A DNA stretch of 61,980 nt from an uncultured Desulfobacterales bacterium (lineage in GTDB: Bacteria; Desulfobacterota; Desulfobacteria; Desulfobacterales; UBA11574). A model generated the notes under the pieces. That model was not told the origin of the DNA and ran no database searches. It saw only the letters and a list, made by a program, of their open reading frames with translations. The DNA lies in the NCBI GenBank assembly GCA_937998305.1, contig CALLDL010000055.1, positions 1-61,980 of the forward strand. Reading direction: 5' to 3'. Shown here in pieces: positions 1 through 8,309 of this stretch (within the stretch, counting starts at the first letter, position 1; each line of letters starts with the position of its first letter). The translations under genes were made by a program, and so were the position numbers.

Positions 1-164
1 CACCCGAAATCCATTTTGGGATTGGCGAACTTATGCTCGCATTTGGGGCACTTCCGGGTGGTATCGTCCTTGAAAAACTCAACCAAATGGTTGCATTCCG
101 GACATTTTTCCTCAAAAATGGCACCTGGTTTCCAGTACCGGCTGTCCTGTCCCGGGCATTTCAT
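1..164 (-). CDS. Small zinc-ribbon protein, C-terminus cut by window edge
   Basis: Translating the minus strand from the ATG at 164 gives an open frame to the window edge. It begins MKCPGQDSRYWKPGAIFEEK and carries two CxxC pairs (CPEC and CPKC), the pattern of a four-cysteine zinc ribbon or rubredoxin-like knuckle. The start is supported by a strong AGGAGG about 7 bases upstream. It lies on the same strand as hcp and follows it by about 90 bases, so it may be the last gene of the hcp transcript. Small zinc-ribbon proteins are frequent hcp neighbours in anaerobes, but no specific function is known to me. The remaining C-terminus lies outside the window. Confidence 0.6.
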   Translation of the reverse strand, partial: MKCPGQDSRYWKPGAIFEEKCPECNHLVEFFKDDTTRKCPKCEHKFANPKMDFG

Positions 165-203
165 TTTTTTCCTCCTATGATCAACTTTTTTTGACAGGAT
201 TAA

Positions 204-244
204 CAGGATTCACAAGACACACTCTAATCATCTTGTGAATCCTG
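204..244. repeat. 14-bp inverted repeat, REP-like
   Basis: CAGGATTCACAAGA (204-217) is the exact reverse complement of TCTTGTGAATCCTG (231-244), with a 13-base loop. The outer sequence GACAGGATTAACAGGATT adds a second CAGGATT on the left. No U-run follows on the hcp-coding strand, so it is not a classical terminator. It could still stabilise the 3' end of hcp mRNA. Sequences of this kind recur between genes in related genomes, from memory. Confidence 0.6.
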
Positions 245-255
245 TCGAGAAAGAA

Positions 256-1884
256 TTATCCTAAAATCGCTTTCAGATCTTCATCCGGTGTCTGTATGGG
301 CATAATATTGAACTTTTCCACCAAGACGTTGAGAATATTCGGCGAAATAAACGCGGGCAGACTCGGACCCAGTCGGATATCCTTGATCCCTAAGTAGAGC
401 AAGCTCAGCAGGATCGCACATGCTTTTTGTTCATACCATGATATAATCATGGACAAAGGAAGGTCGTTCACTCCGCATTCAAAAGCATCTGCCAGGGCCG
501 ATGCAATTTGAACAGCGGAATAGGCGTCGTTGCACTGGCCGACGTCGAGAAGTCTCGGAATCCCGCCGATATCTCCAAGATCCTTGTCGAAAAAGCGGAA
601 TTTGCCGCAGGCAAGGGTCAGGACTACGCAATCTTCAGGTACTTTTTCCACAAACTCCGTATAATAATTGCGTCCCGCTTTGGCGCCGTCGCACCCGCCC
701 ACCAGGAAAAAATGGCGGATTGCCTTGTTCTTCACAGCTTCGATCACCGTGCCCGCAACACCCATAACAGCATTTCTGGCAAATCCGACCATCACCGACT
801 TTCCTTGGGTGTCTTCCGTAAATCCAGATAATTCTAAAGCCCTTTCGATGACCGGAGCAAAGTTTTTATCGGCAATATGGGTGACACCGGGCCAACCCAC
901 CAGACCGGTGGTGAAAATATTGTCTTTATATGACTCTCTGGGTTTTTGAATACAATTCGTGGTCATCAAAACTGCCCCCGGAAACGCATCAAACTCTTTG
1001 GCCTGATTCTGCCAGGCGGTTCCGTAATGACCATAAAAGTGATCGTATTTTTTCAGCTCAGGATATCCATGGCAGGGGAGCATCTCACCGTGAGTATAAA
1101 CATAAATTCCTTTTCCTTGGGTTTGTTTCAGGATGTTTTCAAGGTCTTCTAAATCATGCCCTGAAACCAGGATCGCCTTGCCTTTTTTAGCACCCAGAGG
1201 AACGGATGTCGGTACCGGATGCCCGTATGCCCCAGTATTTGCAGCATCCAGAATCTCCATGGCGATGAGGTTGATTTCACCGCATTTTAAAACGAGCCCA
1301 ACATAATCGTCGGCACCGAGATCCTTGTTCAACGTAGCGGCCATGGCTTCATGGATAAAATCAAAAATCCTTTCATCGGTTTTTCCAAGGATTTTTGCAT
1401 GATCCGCATAGGCAGCCACCCCCTTGATACCGTATATCAAAAGCTGCTGTAACGAAAGAATGTCAGGATTAATATCAGGGTCCGATTTAACCCCGACCTT
1501 TTCCCCTTGGGCCACAAGACCTTCTCGAGTGGCCTCAGGCGCGAAGTCCGCGGGCCCGCCTGAAAAATCGGTTTTGCCACCGGCCGCCGCTACTTTTACC
1601 TTGAGCTCATCTCTTAAATTTACGGTTTTGTGGATCAGTTCCACGAATCGATCGGGATCAAAATCGACGTTGGTCAACGTGGAAAAAATAGCCTCACAGG
1701 TAAAGTGGTCAATGGCGGTATCCCTGATGCCGACGTTTCGACCTTCAAGTGCCACCTGAGACAGCCCCTTTACCGCATCAATCAAAAGATCCTGAAGGGC
1801 TGCAACATCCGACGGTTTTCCGCAGACGCCTATTTTTGTGCATCCTTTACCTTTTGCCGTTTGTTCGCATTGAAAACAAAACAT
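256..1884 (-). CDS. hcp: Hydroxylamine reductase / hybrid cluster protein (Hcp)
   Basis: Hcp carries a proximal Fe-S cluster and a hybrid Fe-S-O cluster. It reduces hydroxylamine to ammonia in vitro and acts as an NO reductase in the cytoplasm during nitrosative stress. The 542-residue length is normal for the family. The N-terminus MFCFQCEQTAKGKGC has Cys 3, 6, 15 and 21 (C-x2-C-x8-C-x5-C), the spacing of class I Hcp from strict anaerobes. The GHDLEDLE, HGEMLPCHGYP, NCIQKP and VGGCDGAK segments match regions that hold hybrid-cluster ligands. The start is fixed by AAAGGAGG 8 bases upstream. The gene is divergent from a Crp/Fnr-type regulator and shares a palindromic operator with it. Confidence 0.96.
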   Translation of the reverse strand: MFCFQCEQTAKGKGCTKIGVCGKPSDVAALQDLLIDAVKGLSQVALEGRNVGIRDTAIDHFTCEAIFSTLTNVDFDPDRFVELIHKTVNLRDELKVKVAAAGGKTDFSGGPADFAPEATREGLVAQGEKVGVKSDPDINPDILSLQQLLIYGIKGVAAYADHAKILGKTDERIFDFIHEAMAATLNKDLGADDYVGLVLKCGEINLIAMEILDAANTGAYGHPVPTSVPLGAKKGKAILVSGHDLEDLENILKQTQGKGIYVYTHGEMLPCHGYPELKKYDHFYGHYGTAWQNQAKEFDAFPGAVLMTTNCIQKPRESYKDNIFTTGLVGWPGVTHIADKNFAPVIERALELSGFTEDTQGKSVMVGFARNAVMGVAGTVIEAVKNKAIRHFFLVGGCDGAKAGRNYYTEFVEKVPEDCVVLTLACGKFRFFDKDLGDIGGIPRLLDVGQCNDAYSAVQIASALADAFECGVNDLPLSMIISWYEQKACAILLSLLYLGIKDIRLGPSLPAFISPNILNVLVEKFNIMPIQTPDEDLKAILG

Positions 1885-1986
1885 AATGGGCCTCCTTTGT
1901 TTATTCGGTTTAGTGGTTTTTTAAGATTCAGATTTTTGATGTATCCAAAAATGGATTTATCAGCTTTTTCCCGGCTTTTGATTCAC

Positions 1987-1992
1987 ACTATA
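1987..1992 (-). promoter_or_regulatory. Probable -10 box of the hcp promoter
   Basis: On the minus strand TATAGT occupies 1992 to 1987, with no recognisable -35 hexamer 17 bases upstream. A start at about 1980 would place the centre of the TTGACTTAAGTCAA palindrome (2021.5) at about -41.5. That is the classical class II activator position for Crp/Fnr proteins and would explain the missing -35. The transcription start is inferred, not measured. Confidence 0.45.
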
Positions 1993-2014
1993 AAGGATAA
2001 ACAGAACCAGCGCC

Positions 2015-2028
2015 TTGACTTAAGTCAA
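2015..2028. promoter_or_regulatory. Palindromic Crp/Fnr-type operator (HcpR site candidate)
   Basis: TTGACTTAAGTCAA is a perfect 14-bp palindrome in the hcp/hcpR intergenic region. Its TTGAC-N4-GTCAA form is what Crp/Fnr-superfamily HTHs bind. HcpR of sulfate reducers is reported to control hcp through sites of this class. It lies 131 bases upstream of the hcp start codon and 34 bases upstream of the regulator start, so one site could activate hcp and autoregulate the regulator. Confidence 0.75.
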
Positions 2029-2062
2029 AAAAGCGTGATAATTTTTTAAAAAAGAAAAAATC

Positions 2063-2749
2063 ATGAAAAAAATTCTACAGATTATTTCAGATGCCCCCCT
2101 CTTCAACGGTTTATCCGAAGAGCAGTTGAACGACGTTAGACAGATTTCAGTAGACAAGTTTTGCGACAAGGGGAAGACGATTTTTTTAGAGGGCGACGAC
2201 TGTAATGGGTTTTATATTGTTGCTGACGGCAAAGTAAAAATTTATAAAGTTTCCTTTGAAGGCAAAGAACATATTCTTCATATTTATGGACCCGGGAATC
2301 CCTTTGGCGAAGTTCCGGTTTTCGCCGGAAGGAAATTTCCGGCCAATGCACAGACCCTCCTTAAAAGCCACCTCCTTTTTTTTCCGAGGACGGCGTTTGT
2401 TGACCTGATATCCAAAAATCCTTCTCTTGCTCTGAACATGCTTGGCGTGCTTTCCATGCGGCTCCGCCAGTTTACCGTTCAGATCGAAAATCTTTCCTTG
2501 AAGGAAGTTCCAGGGCGGCTTGCTTCATACCTTGTATATTTGAGCCAGGAACAGGGTCGAACCGATGTTGTCACGTTAAATATTTCTAAAGGTCAACTGG
2601 CAAGCCTTCTGGGTACCATTCCTGAAACCCTGTCACGGATTCTGACGAAAATGAACCAGCAGCACTTGATCGATACCAGAGGCCGGAATATAATATTGAA
2701 AGACCTTAGCGGACTGGAAGATCTGGCGGAACACGGGAAACTTCAGTAA
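2063..2749 (+). CDS. hcpR: Crp/Fnr-family transcriptional regulator, HcpR-like
   Basis: A 228-residue protein with an N-terminal cyclic-nucleotide-binding-type beta barrel (residues about 8-125, including GNPFGEVPVF) and a C-terminal Crp-type winged helix (about 150-215, recognition segment LASLLGTIPETLSRIL). HcpR proteins sense NO, probably through haem, and control hcp in Desulfovibrio-like organisms. Divergent orientation to hcp and the shared palindrome support this assignment over a generic Crp/Fnr label. No Fnr-type cysteine cluster is visible, so oxygen sensing through Fe-S is unlikely. The ATG at 2063 has only a purine-rich, weak ribosome binding site. Confidence 0.85.
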   Translation: MKKILQIISDAPLFNGLSEEQLNDVRQISVDKFCDKGKTIFLEGDDCNGFYIVADGKVKIYKVSFEGKEHILHIYGPGNPFGEVPVFAGRKFPANAQTLLKSHLLFFPRTAFVDLISKNPSLALNMLGVLSMRLRQFTVQIENLSLKEVPGRLASYLVYLSQEQGRTDVVTLNISKGQLASLLGTIPETLSRILTKMNQQHLIDTRGRNIILKDLSGLEDLAEHGKLQ

Positions 2750-2792
2750 CCGGATTTACAACCCGCAGATATTACGCGACATTCAGCTCAAA

Positions 2793-2818
2793 ATCAGGGC
2801 ATTATGCCTGATGTTTTT
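2793..2818. terminator. Probable bidirectional terminator
   Basis: ATCAGGGCATTATGCCTGAT (2793-2812) folds as a hairpin with one bulged G. It is followed by TGTTTTT on the plus strand and by TTTT on the minus strand (the AAAA before 2793). It sits between the convergent regulator and CMD genes and overlaps the last codons of the latter. Confidence 0.65.
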
Positions 2819-3119
2819 CGAGCACTTCGTTGGCCCACCCCATGGCGGCAATCATGTTTGGAAATCCTGTGGTGGTTAAGGACAATAAAACCGCATGCAT
2901 AATCTCGTCGGGGGTTGCGCCGGCCGCTAAAGCCTTTCGGACAGAAGACATGACCCCGCCTCTGGAGTTGGCGCCCATGGCAATACCCAGCTTAACGAAG
3001 TTCTGGCATTTTTCATCCAAAGGTCCCTCTTCCCGGCATGATTTGCCCAATTGTTGATAATCCTCAAATACTTTTGGAAATTTTTTTATAAAATCTTCAT
3101 AGGTTTTTGGCAAATACAT
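2802..3119 (-). CDS. Carboxymuconolactone decarboxylase (AhpD-like) family protein
   Basis: A 105-residue all-helical protein of the CMD/AhpD family, with the conserved central helix GIAMGANSRGGVMSSVRKAL and the typical tail TGFPNMIAAMGWANEVLE. AhpD-type members have a redox CxxC in this helix. Here those positions are non-cysteine (GGVMSS), so peroxidase or disulfide activity is unlikely and the role is unknown. Cys28 and Cys39 lie outside the usual active site. The start has a good AAAGGAGG. It converges on the hcpR-like gene and shares its terminator. Such single-domain CMD proteins are common beside redox genes in sulfate reducers. Confidence 0.85.
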   Translation of the reverse strand: MYLPKTYEDFIKKFPKVFEDYQQLGKSCREEGPLDEKCQNFVKLGIAMGANSRGGVMSSVRKALAAGATPDEIMHAVLLSLTTTGFPNMIAAMGWANEVLEKHQA

Positions 3120-3273
3120 CGGTCCTCCTTTCGGCGGCGCATGGTTTACATTTATTAGCGCCGTTTAGGGTTACTATGCTGTTAAATTTGCAACTTTGCA
3201 ACACCTTAGATTTTTGAAAATGTTATCGCTTGTTTGAAATCGGTTTTTCAAGGAACAAAACGGTTATGTAAAT

Positions 3274-3786
3274 TCATGATTCGATATAAAAGCGCCACTT
3301 GCAAAACATGTTTTCAGGATGAGGGTCAGGAGGTGCGAAAAGGCACTCAACCCTTATCCGATTATCAACAACTCGGGCAAAACTGCTAAATTCTTTTCGA
3401 TGCATTTCTTTACAATCATATTCACCCAAACCTCGCTTGAGCCTGGCTTCCTGAGTTGGGCAGGAGGGAACGGAAATCGTCACTTCATTGTTGGATTCAT
3501 GAATCTGATATCCCACAAGAATGCACCAGGGGAAAAGTTTTTGGGCCTTGACAAATCCTTTAAGCCCCTTTTCCCGAATCTGAAATCGTTCCACAAGATC
3601 TTTAGCGGCCATTGCTGATACACGGTCCCACACCCTTTCGTTGATGTGTTCGGCGGTCTGTTGATCAAATTGTTCGGTTAAATAGATAAACCAGAATGCA
3701 TCAACAACACGGTAATGCCACAAAAGAAATTTCAAGTATTTTTTTAACTCCAGAGCCTCCATATCCTCGAATATTTTCATGTCCAT
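3274..3786 (-). CDS. DUF6125-like cytoplasmic protein
   Basis: A soluble protein of about 170 residues with the motifs [20 protein letters not shown] near the N-terminus and [20 protein letters not shown] in the second half. I associate these with the DUF6125 family, of unknown function. Four cysteines ([26 protein letters not shown]) could bind a metal. The ATG at 3786 follows AAGGGGGG by 6 bases and is preferred over an upstream ATG at 3846 that abuts the previous stop codon and would add 20 residues without family similarity. It lies directly downstream of a small membrane protein on the same strand, probably in the same transcript. Confidence 0.6.
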   Translation of the reverse strand: MDMKIFEDMEALELKKYLKFLLWHYRVVDAFWFIYLTEQFDQQTAEHINERVWDRVSAMAAKDLVERFQIREKGLKGFVKAQKLFPWCILVGYQIHESNNEVTISVPSCPTQEARLKRGLGEYDCKEMHRKEFSSFARVVDNRIRVECLFAPPDPHPENMFCKWRFYIES

Positions 3787-3846
3787 ATTGTCCCCCCTTT
3801 TTAGTTTTTGCGCGTTAGGAATATCGAAAAAACCGAAATATTGCAT

Positions 3847-4305
3847 TTACACAGCGGACCATATGATCGAACCTGCTTCATCTTTCAGGTTTAAATGCGG
3901 CAGGCCTTCTTCATCGAATTCAATGGTTATACTGCCTTTGTTTCCCACGAGCTTCAGAACCGGTGCATTGTCCAGTACATTCAAAGTGGCACGGGGGATG
4001 TGATCCGCATCGAAGAACGTCATTAACTGTTTTTCGGGGTCGGTTGAAATTGAAACGCATTCATTTCCTTTTTGGTCTATAAGTCTGAAAGATTGAACGA
4101 TGGCTTCCCGTGCGTTCAACCTGGATGTCGTCATTTCATATTCGAGTTTTTTTAAGCGAGAAATAATGATGCCTGCGGCAATAAAAATTGCCAACGGCAA
4201 TACCATTGTACGAGCTTCAACGCCCAATTTTTCATAGTACCCACCCAACAAAACAATCAAAAGAATCAATACAAGCGTCATCTTCCAGTCTTTTTTATTA
4301 AACAT
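3847..4305 (-). CDS. Small membrane protein of unknown function
   Basis: A 152-residue protein with two hydrophobic helices near the N-terminus (about residues 8-24 and 34-50), then a short charged linker and a soluble C-terminal domain rich in beta-forming segments (SITIEFDEEGLPHLNL). GGAGG precedes the ATG by 8 bases. I do not recognise a family. The C-terminal part resembles a small beta-sandwich anchored at the membrane. It is codirectional with the downstream DUF6125-like gene and lies 50 bases from the upstream sensor kinase, so these three may form one unit. Confidence 0.6.
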   Translation of the reverse strand: MFNKKDWKMTLVLILLIVLLGGYYEKLGVEARTMVLPLAIFIAAGIIISRLKKLEYEMTTSRLNAREAIVQSFRLIDQKGNECVSISTDPEKQLMTFFDADHIPRATLNVLDNAPVLKLVGNKGSITIEFDEEGLPHLNLKDEAGSIIWSAV

Positions 4306-4355
4306 CTATCATCCTCCACTAATGATTTTTCATTGAATACGCTAAAAAAGTTCAT

Positions 4356-5963
4356 CTATGGTCTTTTTTTGGGAAGCGTGAAATAAAACGTACTCGAAAC
4401 GCCGCTTATGCTTTCCGCCCAGATCTTGCCGCCGTGGGCCTCGACAATGGCCTTGCAGATGGCCAGTCCCAGACCTGTTCCTTCGGTCTTTGTGTCTCTT
4501 CCGGACGGAGCCGTTGAGAATTTATCAAATATGGCTTCAATATTTATTTCAGGAATACCGATTCCCTGGTCTTTGATTGAAACGGTTACCGATTCCGAAT
4601 CTTGTTGAACGTTTAGTCGTATTTTTGTTTTTTGATCAGAAAATTTAATGGCATTTTCAATGAGATTCACCAGGACCTGTTCGATACGTTCCAGATCAAA
4701 CTCTAAAATAATGTCACCGGGATTTTCATAGATAAGTTCAATTTTTTTCTCAATGGCCAAGGGGTTTATGATTTCTGTTACTTCATAAATCAATAGGGTC
4801 AAGTTTTCATGCTCAAAAGACCAATCGATCTTTTTGGCTTCGATCTTTGTGAAATCGAACATATCGGATACCAGATGTATAAGCCGGGTCAGGTTTTTGT
4901 CGATGATTTCAAGGTAATTTGGATTGTCTTCTATTTTAATCTTTCGATTGAGGTAGTCGATTCCTCCCCGTATCACCGTTAACGGGGATCGGAGTTCATG
5001 GGACATGTTGGCCAGAAAATCGGACTTTAGTTGATCCAGGGTTTTCAGTTCTTGGTTAGCTTCGGAAAGTTCAAGCGTTGCCTGGGCAATCTTTTCTTCC
5101 AAAGAATCGCGTCCTTTTGAAAGCTTTAAGGCCATATGGTTAAAAGCTAATCCCAGCATTTCGAATTCATCTCCAGTATTAATATTTACCCGTGCATCCA
5201 GGTTACCTCGACCGATTTCACTGGTCATCTTTTCCATTTCCTGGAGCGGTTTAATAACCACACGACGCATCAGAAAAAAAAGAGTAAAAATCGTCAGAAC
5301 AATAAGACTGGTTCCATAGATGGCCAGCTTGACGTGATTGATTCTAATGGCAGAAGCCATGCGGTCCACTGACAAAAATACGCTCAATCCACCCCTGACG
5401 GCATTTGGAGATTTTTCTTTTGCTTTGTGGCATTTAAGACACCCCTTTTCCATATAGAGCGGCACCATATATTGAAAATAGTGTTTCCCGTCCCGGGTTT
5501 CATATCGAAAAATTTCCGTTATTTTTTTTTGTTTAAAATGATTTAATGCCTTTTTTTCAAAATCGTCCGGCATGTTTTCTGGATTTAGCGGCCTCAAGCT
5601 GGCAAGACGAAATTGGTAAAGATCCTGTTTTAGAGAATACTGAGACAGCTTTCTTGTTACCATTGCAGGGGAAAATCGCTGATACCATCCTCTGGAAGTT
5701 TGAAGCCTGTCGTCGATAAAAAAGGTTGTATTCTTTGCGCCTTTGCTCTCCAAGGGTACCATGACACCGCCACAGTCGGTGATCCACTGTCGGGTTAAAA
5801 TAACCTGTCTGGATAGTACTCTCGCTTGGGTCAGCACTTGTTCTTTGGCCTGTTTCTCATTCTGGATACCTGTCCAGGTAAAAATAATACCAAGAACCGG
5901 CACAATAATCAGGATAATGCTCAAAAGGAATTTAATTTGAAGCGAAAGGTGTAATTTTTTCAC
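4356..5963 (-). CDS. Membrane sensor histidine kinase with haem-c binding Tll0287-like domain
   Basis: A 535-residue kinase. Order: N-terminal transmembrane helix (about 10-29), periplasmic domain of the Tll0287/DUF3365 type with one CxxCH motif (CLKCH near residue 175), second transmembrane helix (about 212-232), HAMP, HisKA with SHELRSPL around His 321, then HATPase_c with NLIENAIKFS, DQGIGIP and GTGLGLAI boxes. The covalent haem should let the kinase respond to redox state or gases such as NO or CO. That is inference from the haem motif. The start is a GTG with GAGG 8 bases upstream. It is divergent from an OmpR-type regulator, its likely partner. Confidence 0.9.
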   Translation of the reverse strand: MKKLHLSLQIKFLLSIILIIVPVLGIIFTWTGIQNEKQAKEQVLTQARVLSRQVILTRQWITDCGGVMVPLESKGAKNTTFFIDDRLQTSRGWYQRFSPAMVTRKLSQYSLKQDLYQFRLASLRPLNPENMPDDFEKKALNHFKQKKITEIFRYETRDGKHYFQYMVPLYMEKGCLKCHKAKEKSPNAVRGGLSVFLSVDRMASAIRINHVKLAIYGTSLIVLTIFTLFFLMRRVVIKPLQEMEKMTSEIGRGNLDARVNINTGDEFEMLGLAFNHMALKLSKGRDSLEEKIAQATLELSEANQELKTLDQLKSDFLANMSHELRSPLTVIRGGIDYLNRKIKIEDNPNYLEIIDKNLTRLIHLVSDMFDFTKIEAKKIDWSFEHENLTLLIYEVTEIINPLAIEKKIELIYENPGDIILEFDLERIEQVLVNLIENAIKFSDQKTKIRLNVQQDSESVTVSIKDQGIGIPEINIEAIFDKFSTAPSGRDTKTEGTGLGLAICKAIVEAHGGKIWAESISGVSSTFYFTLPKKRP

Positions 5964-6150
5964 AATTTAAACCTCGTATATCGGGGTTAATCGTTGTTGC
6001 CCATTTGTGTATTATGCAGGTAAAAAACATGGAGAAAGTAAACATCCAAATTGCAAAACAATCTTACTTTATTTGATACGGAGAGTCAAATTCATCGAAT
6101 TTAAAGCAAAGACAAGATATTGCTTTGTTTAGAATTGTTTTACAGATAAC

Positions 6151-6224
6151 GTAAAATGATGTACGTATGGTGTAAAAGGTGTTGCAATTTTGTCTACTAG
6201 CAAGAAAATCCTTGTACGTAAAAT
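6151..6224. promoter_or_regulatory. Repeated GTACGTA motifs in kinase/regulator divergent promoter region
   Basis: The gap of about 360 bases between the divergent kinase and response regulator contains ACGTAAAAT (6150-6158), GTACGTA (6161-6167) and GTACGTAAAAT (6214-6224). Repetition of one core in both orientations is what binding sites for an OmpR-type dimer look like, so autoregulation is plausible. No protein-coding potential is visible in this gap. Confidence 0.35.
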
Positions 6225-6323
6225 CACGGATTTCAATTATATGTTGTTTTTGTAATTGATGGATTTTCAGTGGCGGACGTTCAGTGTTGTTTTCCGGTGA
6301 AGAATAGGGACAGGTTAATTTCC

Positions 6324-7028
6324 ATGGCAGATGGGATCCAAAAAAACAGCCACCGTATTCTGGTCGTGGATGATGACAAAGATATCGTTCAGACCATTAA
6401 AGGGAATCTGGAACTTGACGGCTATGAGGTGCTGACCGCATTTGACGGAAAAATCGGCCTTCATATCGCAAAGACCAGCCGACCGGACCTGGTGATTCTC
6501 GATTTAAATCTTCCGGATATCGACGGAATCAAAGCCTGTGAGATCATGCGAAGGGAATTCAATTTTCCGATTATCATGCTCACCGCTCGAGACGGAGTTG
6601 CGGATAAAGTGCTGGGGCTTGAATGCGGTGCCGATGATTATATGGTAAAACCCTTTAACTTTTTGGAACTTTCGGCAAGAATTAAGTCTATCTTTAAACG
6701 AGTGGAAAGAAGCCTGGTAAAGAATTTATACGAGTATAATGATCTTTCCATAAATTTTAAATCAAGAAGCGTTTCCATTTATGGAAAAAATGTTAAATTG
6801 ACCAAAACTGAATATGAATTGTTGGAACTCTTTGTTTCTTATCCCAATGAAGTCCTCTCCAGAGAATTCATCCAAGAACAGATATGGCGTGATTCCCAGC
6901 TGTATCAGACAAGCCGTGCGGTTGATGTTCACGTTCAGCGGCTTAGGAAAAAAATTGAATCTGAAGTCGAAACACCGAAATATATTGTTACAGTGGCCGG
7001 TGTGGGATATAAGTTTCAGACAAGTTAG
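6324..7028 (+). CDS. OmpR-family response regulator
   Basis: Receiver domain (about residues 10-122 from the ATG at 6324; VDDDKDIV acidic pocket, VILDLNLPDIDG phosphoacceptor Asp, ADDYMVKPF lysine), then a winged-helix trans_reg_C domain (about 135-232; KLTKTEYELLELF, SRAVDVHVQRLRKKIE, VAGVGYKF). The frame remains open up to a GTG at 6270, but the receiver fold starts just after residue 10 of the ATG form and GGGACAGG lies upstream of it, so the shorter form is preferred. The probable partner is the divergent haem-c sensor kinase. Confidence 0.9.
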   Translation: MADGIQKNSHRILVVDDDKDIVQTIKGNLELDGYEVLTAFDGKIGLHIAKTSRPDLVILDLNLPDIDGIKACEIMRREFNFPIIMLTARDGVADKVLGLECGADDYMVKPFNFLELSARIKSIFKRVERSLVKNLYEYNDLSINFKSRSVSIYGKNVKLTKTEYELLELFVSYPNEVLSREFIQEQIWRDSQLYQTSRAVDVHVQRLRKKIESEVETPKYIVTVAGVGYKFQTS

Positions 7029-7169
7029 GTGCGTAAATTATAAAATTCAAACCGTTTAAGGCAAAATAATTTAGGGCAAAATAATTAGAAAAAACATAAT
7101 TATAGGACAATTATTCTGCCATTAATCATTTTGCTTAATTGGAAATTTTTGTTTAGCCGGAAAGGAAAC

Positions 7170-7502
7170 ATGGTAGCATTTAAGCTAAAATCGAGTCATT
7201 GGATTGTAGATGAAAATGACGATATTATCATCGGCGAAGGGAGAATGAAAATTCTGGAACACGTTGAAAATACGGGGTCTATTAATCAGGCCGCGAAAAT
7301 GATGAAAATGTCTTACAAAGCGGTTTGGAGTAAAATTAAGTACACGGAAAAACATTTGAATGCCAAAATCCTTCATTCGGACAAAAAAACGGGAAGCCGT
7401 TTGACCAGAGAAGGAAAAGCGCTTTTGGAAAAATACCGGCTTTTGAAAAAAGAATGTATGGTTGCAGATGATAGAATATTTAACAATATTTTTAAAACCT
7501 AA
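7170..7502 (+). CDS. ModE-like winged-helix DNA-binding protein (N-terminal domain only)
   Basis: A protein of about 110 residues containing one winged helix of the LysR/ModE N-terminal type: GEGRMKILEHVENTGSINQA, then AAKMMKMSYKAVWSKI as the recognition helix and SRLTREGKALLEKY as the wing. Molybdate-binding TOBE domains, which follow this fold in ModE, are absent. It therefore either relies on another sensor or responds to a different signal. GGAAAGGAAAC just before the ATG at 7170 supports this start over a longer frame beginning with TTG. The next gene is mobB, so control of molybdenum cofactor genes is a reasonable inference. Confidence 0.8.
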   Translation: MVAFKLKSSHWIVDENDDIIIGEGRMKILEHVENTGSINQAAKMMKMSYKAVWSKIKYTEKHLNAKILHSDKKTGSRLTREGKALLEKYRLLKKECMVADDRIFNNIFKT

Positions 7503-7775
7503 TTTGACCGTTTCAAATTTTTAAAATGGTTAATTTAACAATATTTTTAAGGTATTCGGACATTTTGAATTTCAATAATTTGAAACCCTACGGGATTTCC
7601 AATTTCACCGCATCTACTGCGTCAGATGTCGTTCCGCATAGACGACTATGGCGAAACAACATTTTCCTTGTATCTGGGGCAAACTTGAAAATCGCTCAAC
7701 TTAGGTTGAATAAATGCTTGCTGAAGATAAGAATCTCATAAGGTTAAAATACTTCGAACTTACTAAGTTAACATC
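7503..7775. other. Non-coding gap with a REP-like hairpin
   Basis: No credible gene is seen in this gap. At 7631-7657 GTTCCGCATAG and CTATGGCGAAAC form an imperfect hairpin with a 4-base loop, preceded by CATCTACTGCGTCAGATGTC. The composition is more GC-rich than the flanks, like an inserted repeat. A frame at 7526-7741 runs through the hairpin, has no ribosome binding site and was rejected as a gene. Confidence 0.4.
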
Positions 7776-8309
7776 ATGAAAATATCAAATAAAAAAACAT
7801 CCCCTCCTTTTGTTTCCGTCGTCGGTAACTCAGGATCGGGAAAGACGACTTTTATAGAAAAATTGATCCCTGAACTGATCGGTCGAGGTCTAAAGGTTGG
7901 CACCATTAAGCACGATGTCCATGGTTTTGAAATGGACAAACCCGGAAAAGACAGCTGGCGACATAAACATGCCGGTGCATCTGCCACTGTTATTTCATCT
8001 CCCTATCAAATCGGGATGGTTATGGATGTGGCGCATGATCACAAGCCGGATGAGTTGTTATCCTATTTTAATGGAATGGACATCATATTGACTGAGGGTT
8101 ACAAACGGGGGGATCACCCCAAAATGGAGATATTTAGAACGGAGATCATAAACGAGCCGTTGTGCAAAAACGACAGGTCTTTGCTTGCCCTCATCACCGA
8201 CTCAGATGTCGATCTTGATGTGCCTGTATTTTCCTCAGGAGCCGTTAAACAGGTTGCCGATTTTTTGATCAAACATTTCAATCTTGTTCGTTCCATCAAT
8301 AACCCCTAA
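7776..8309 (+). CDS. mobB: Molybdopterin-guanine dinucleotide biosynthesis protein MobB
   Basis: A 177-residue P-loop protein with Walker A GNSGSGKTTFIEKLIPEL, the MobB signature VGTIKHDVHGFEMDKPGKDS, and GMDIILTEGYKRGDHPKMEI in the second half. MobB is a GTP-binding adaptor that aids MobA in attaching GMP to molybdopterin. The bis-MGD cofactor is needed by formate dehydrogenases and nitrate reductases. Length is normal. The ribosome binding site is weak. The preceding ModE-like regulator fits a molybdenum theme. Confidence 0.93.
   Translation: MKISNKKTSPPFVSVVGNSGSGKTTFIEKLIPELIGRGLKVGTIKHDVHGFEMDKPGKDSWRHKHAGASATVISSPYQIGMVMDVAHDHKPDELLSYFNGMDIILTEGYKRGDHPKMEIFRTEIINEPLCKNDRSLLALITDSDVDLDVPVFSSGAVKQVADFLIKHFNLVRSINNP

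Noticed and set aside
7526-7741. Possible 71-residue gene between the ModE-like gene and mobB
   Set aside because: Runs through a REP-like hairpin and shows no protein features.
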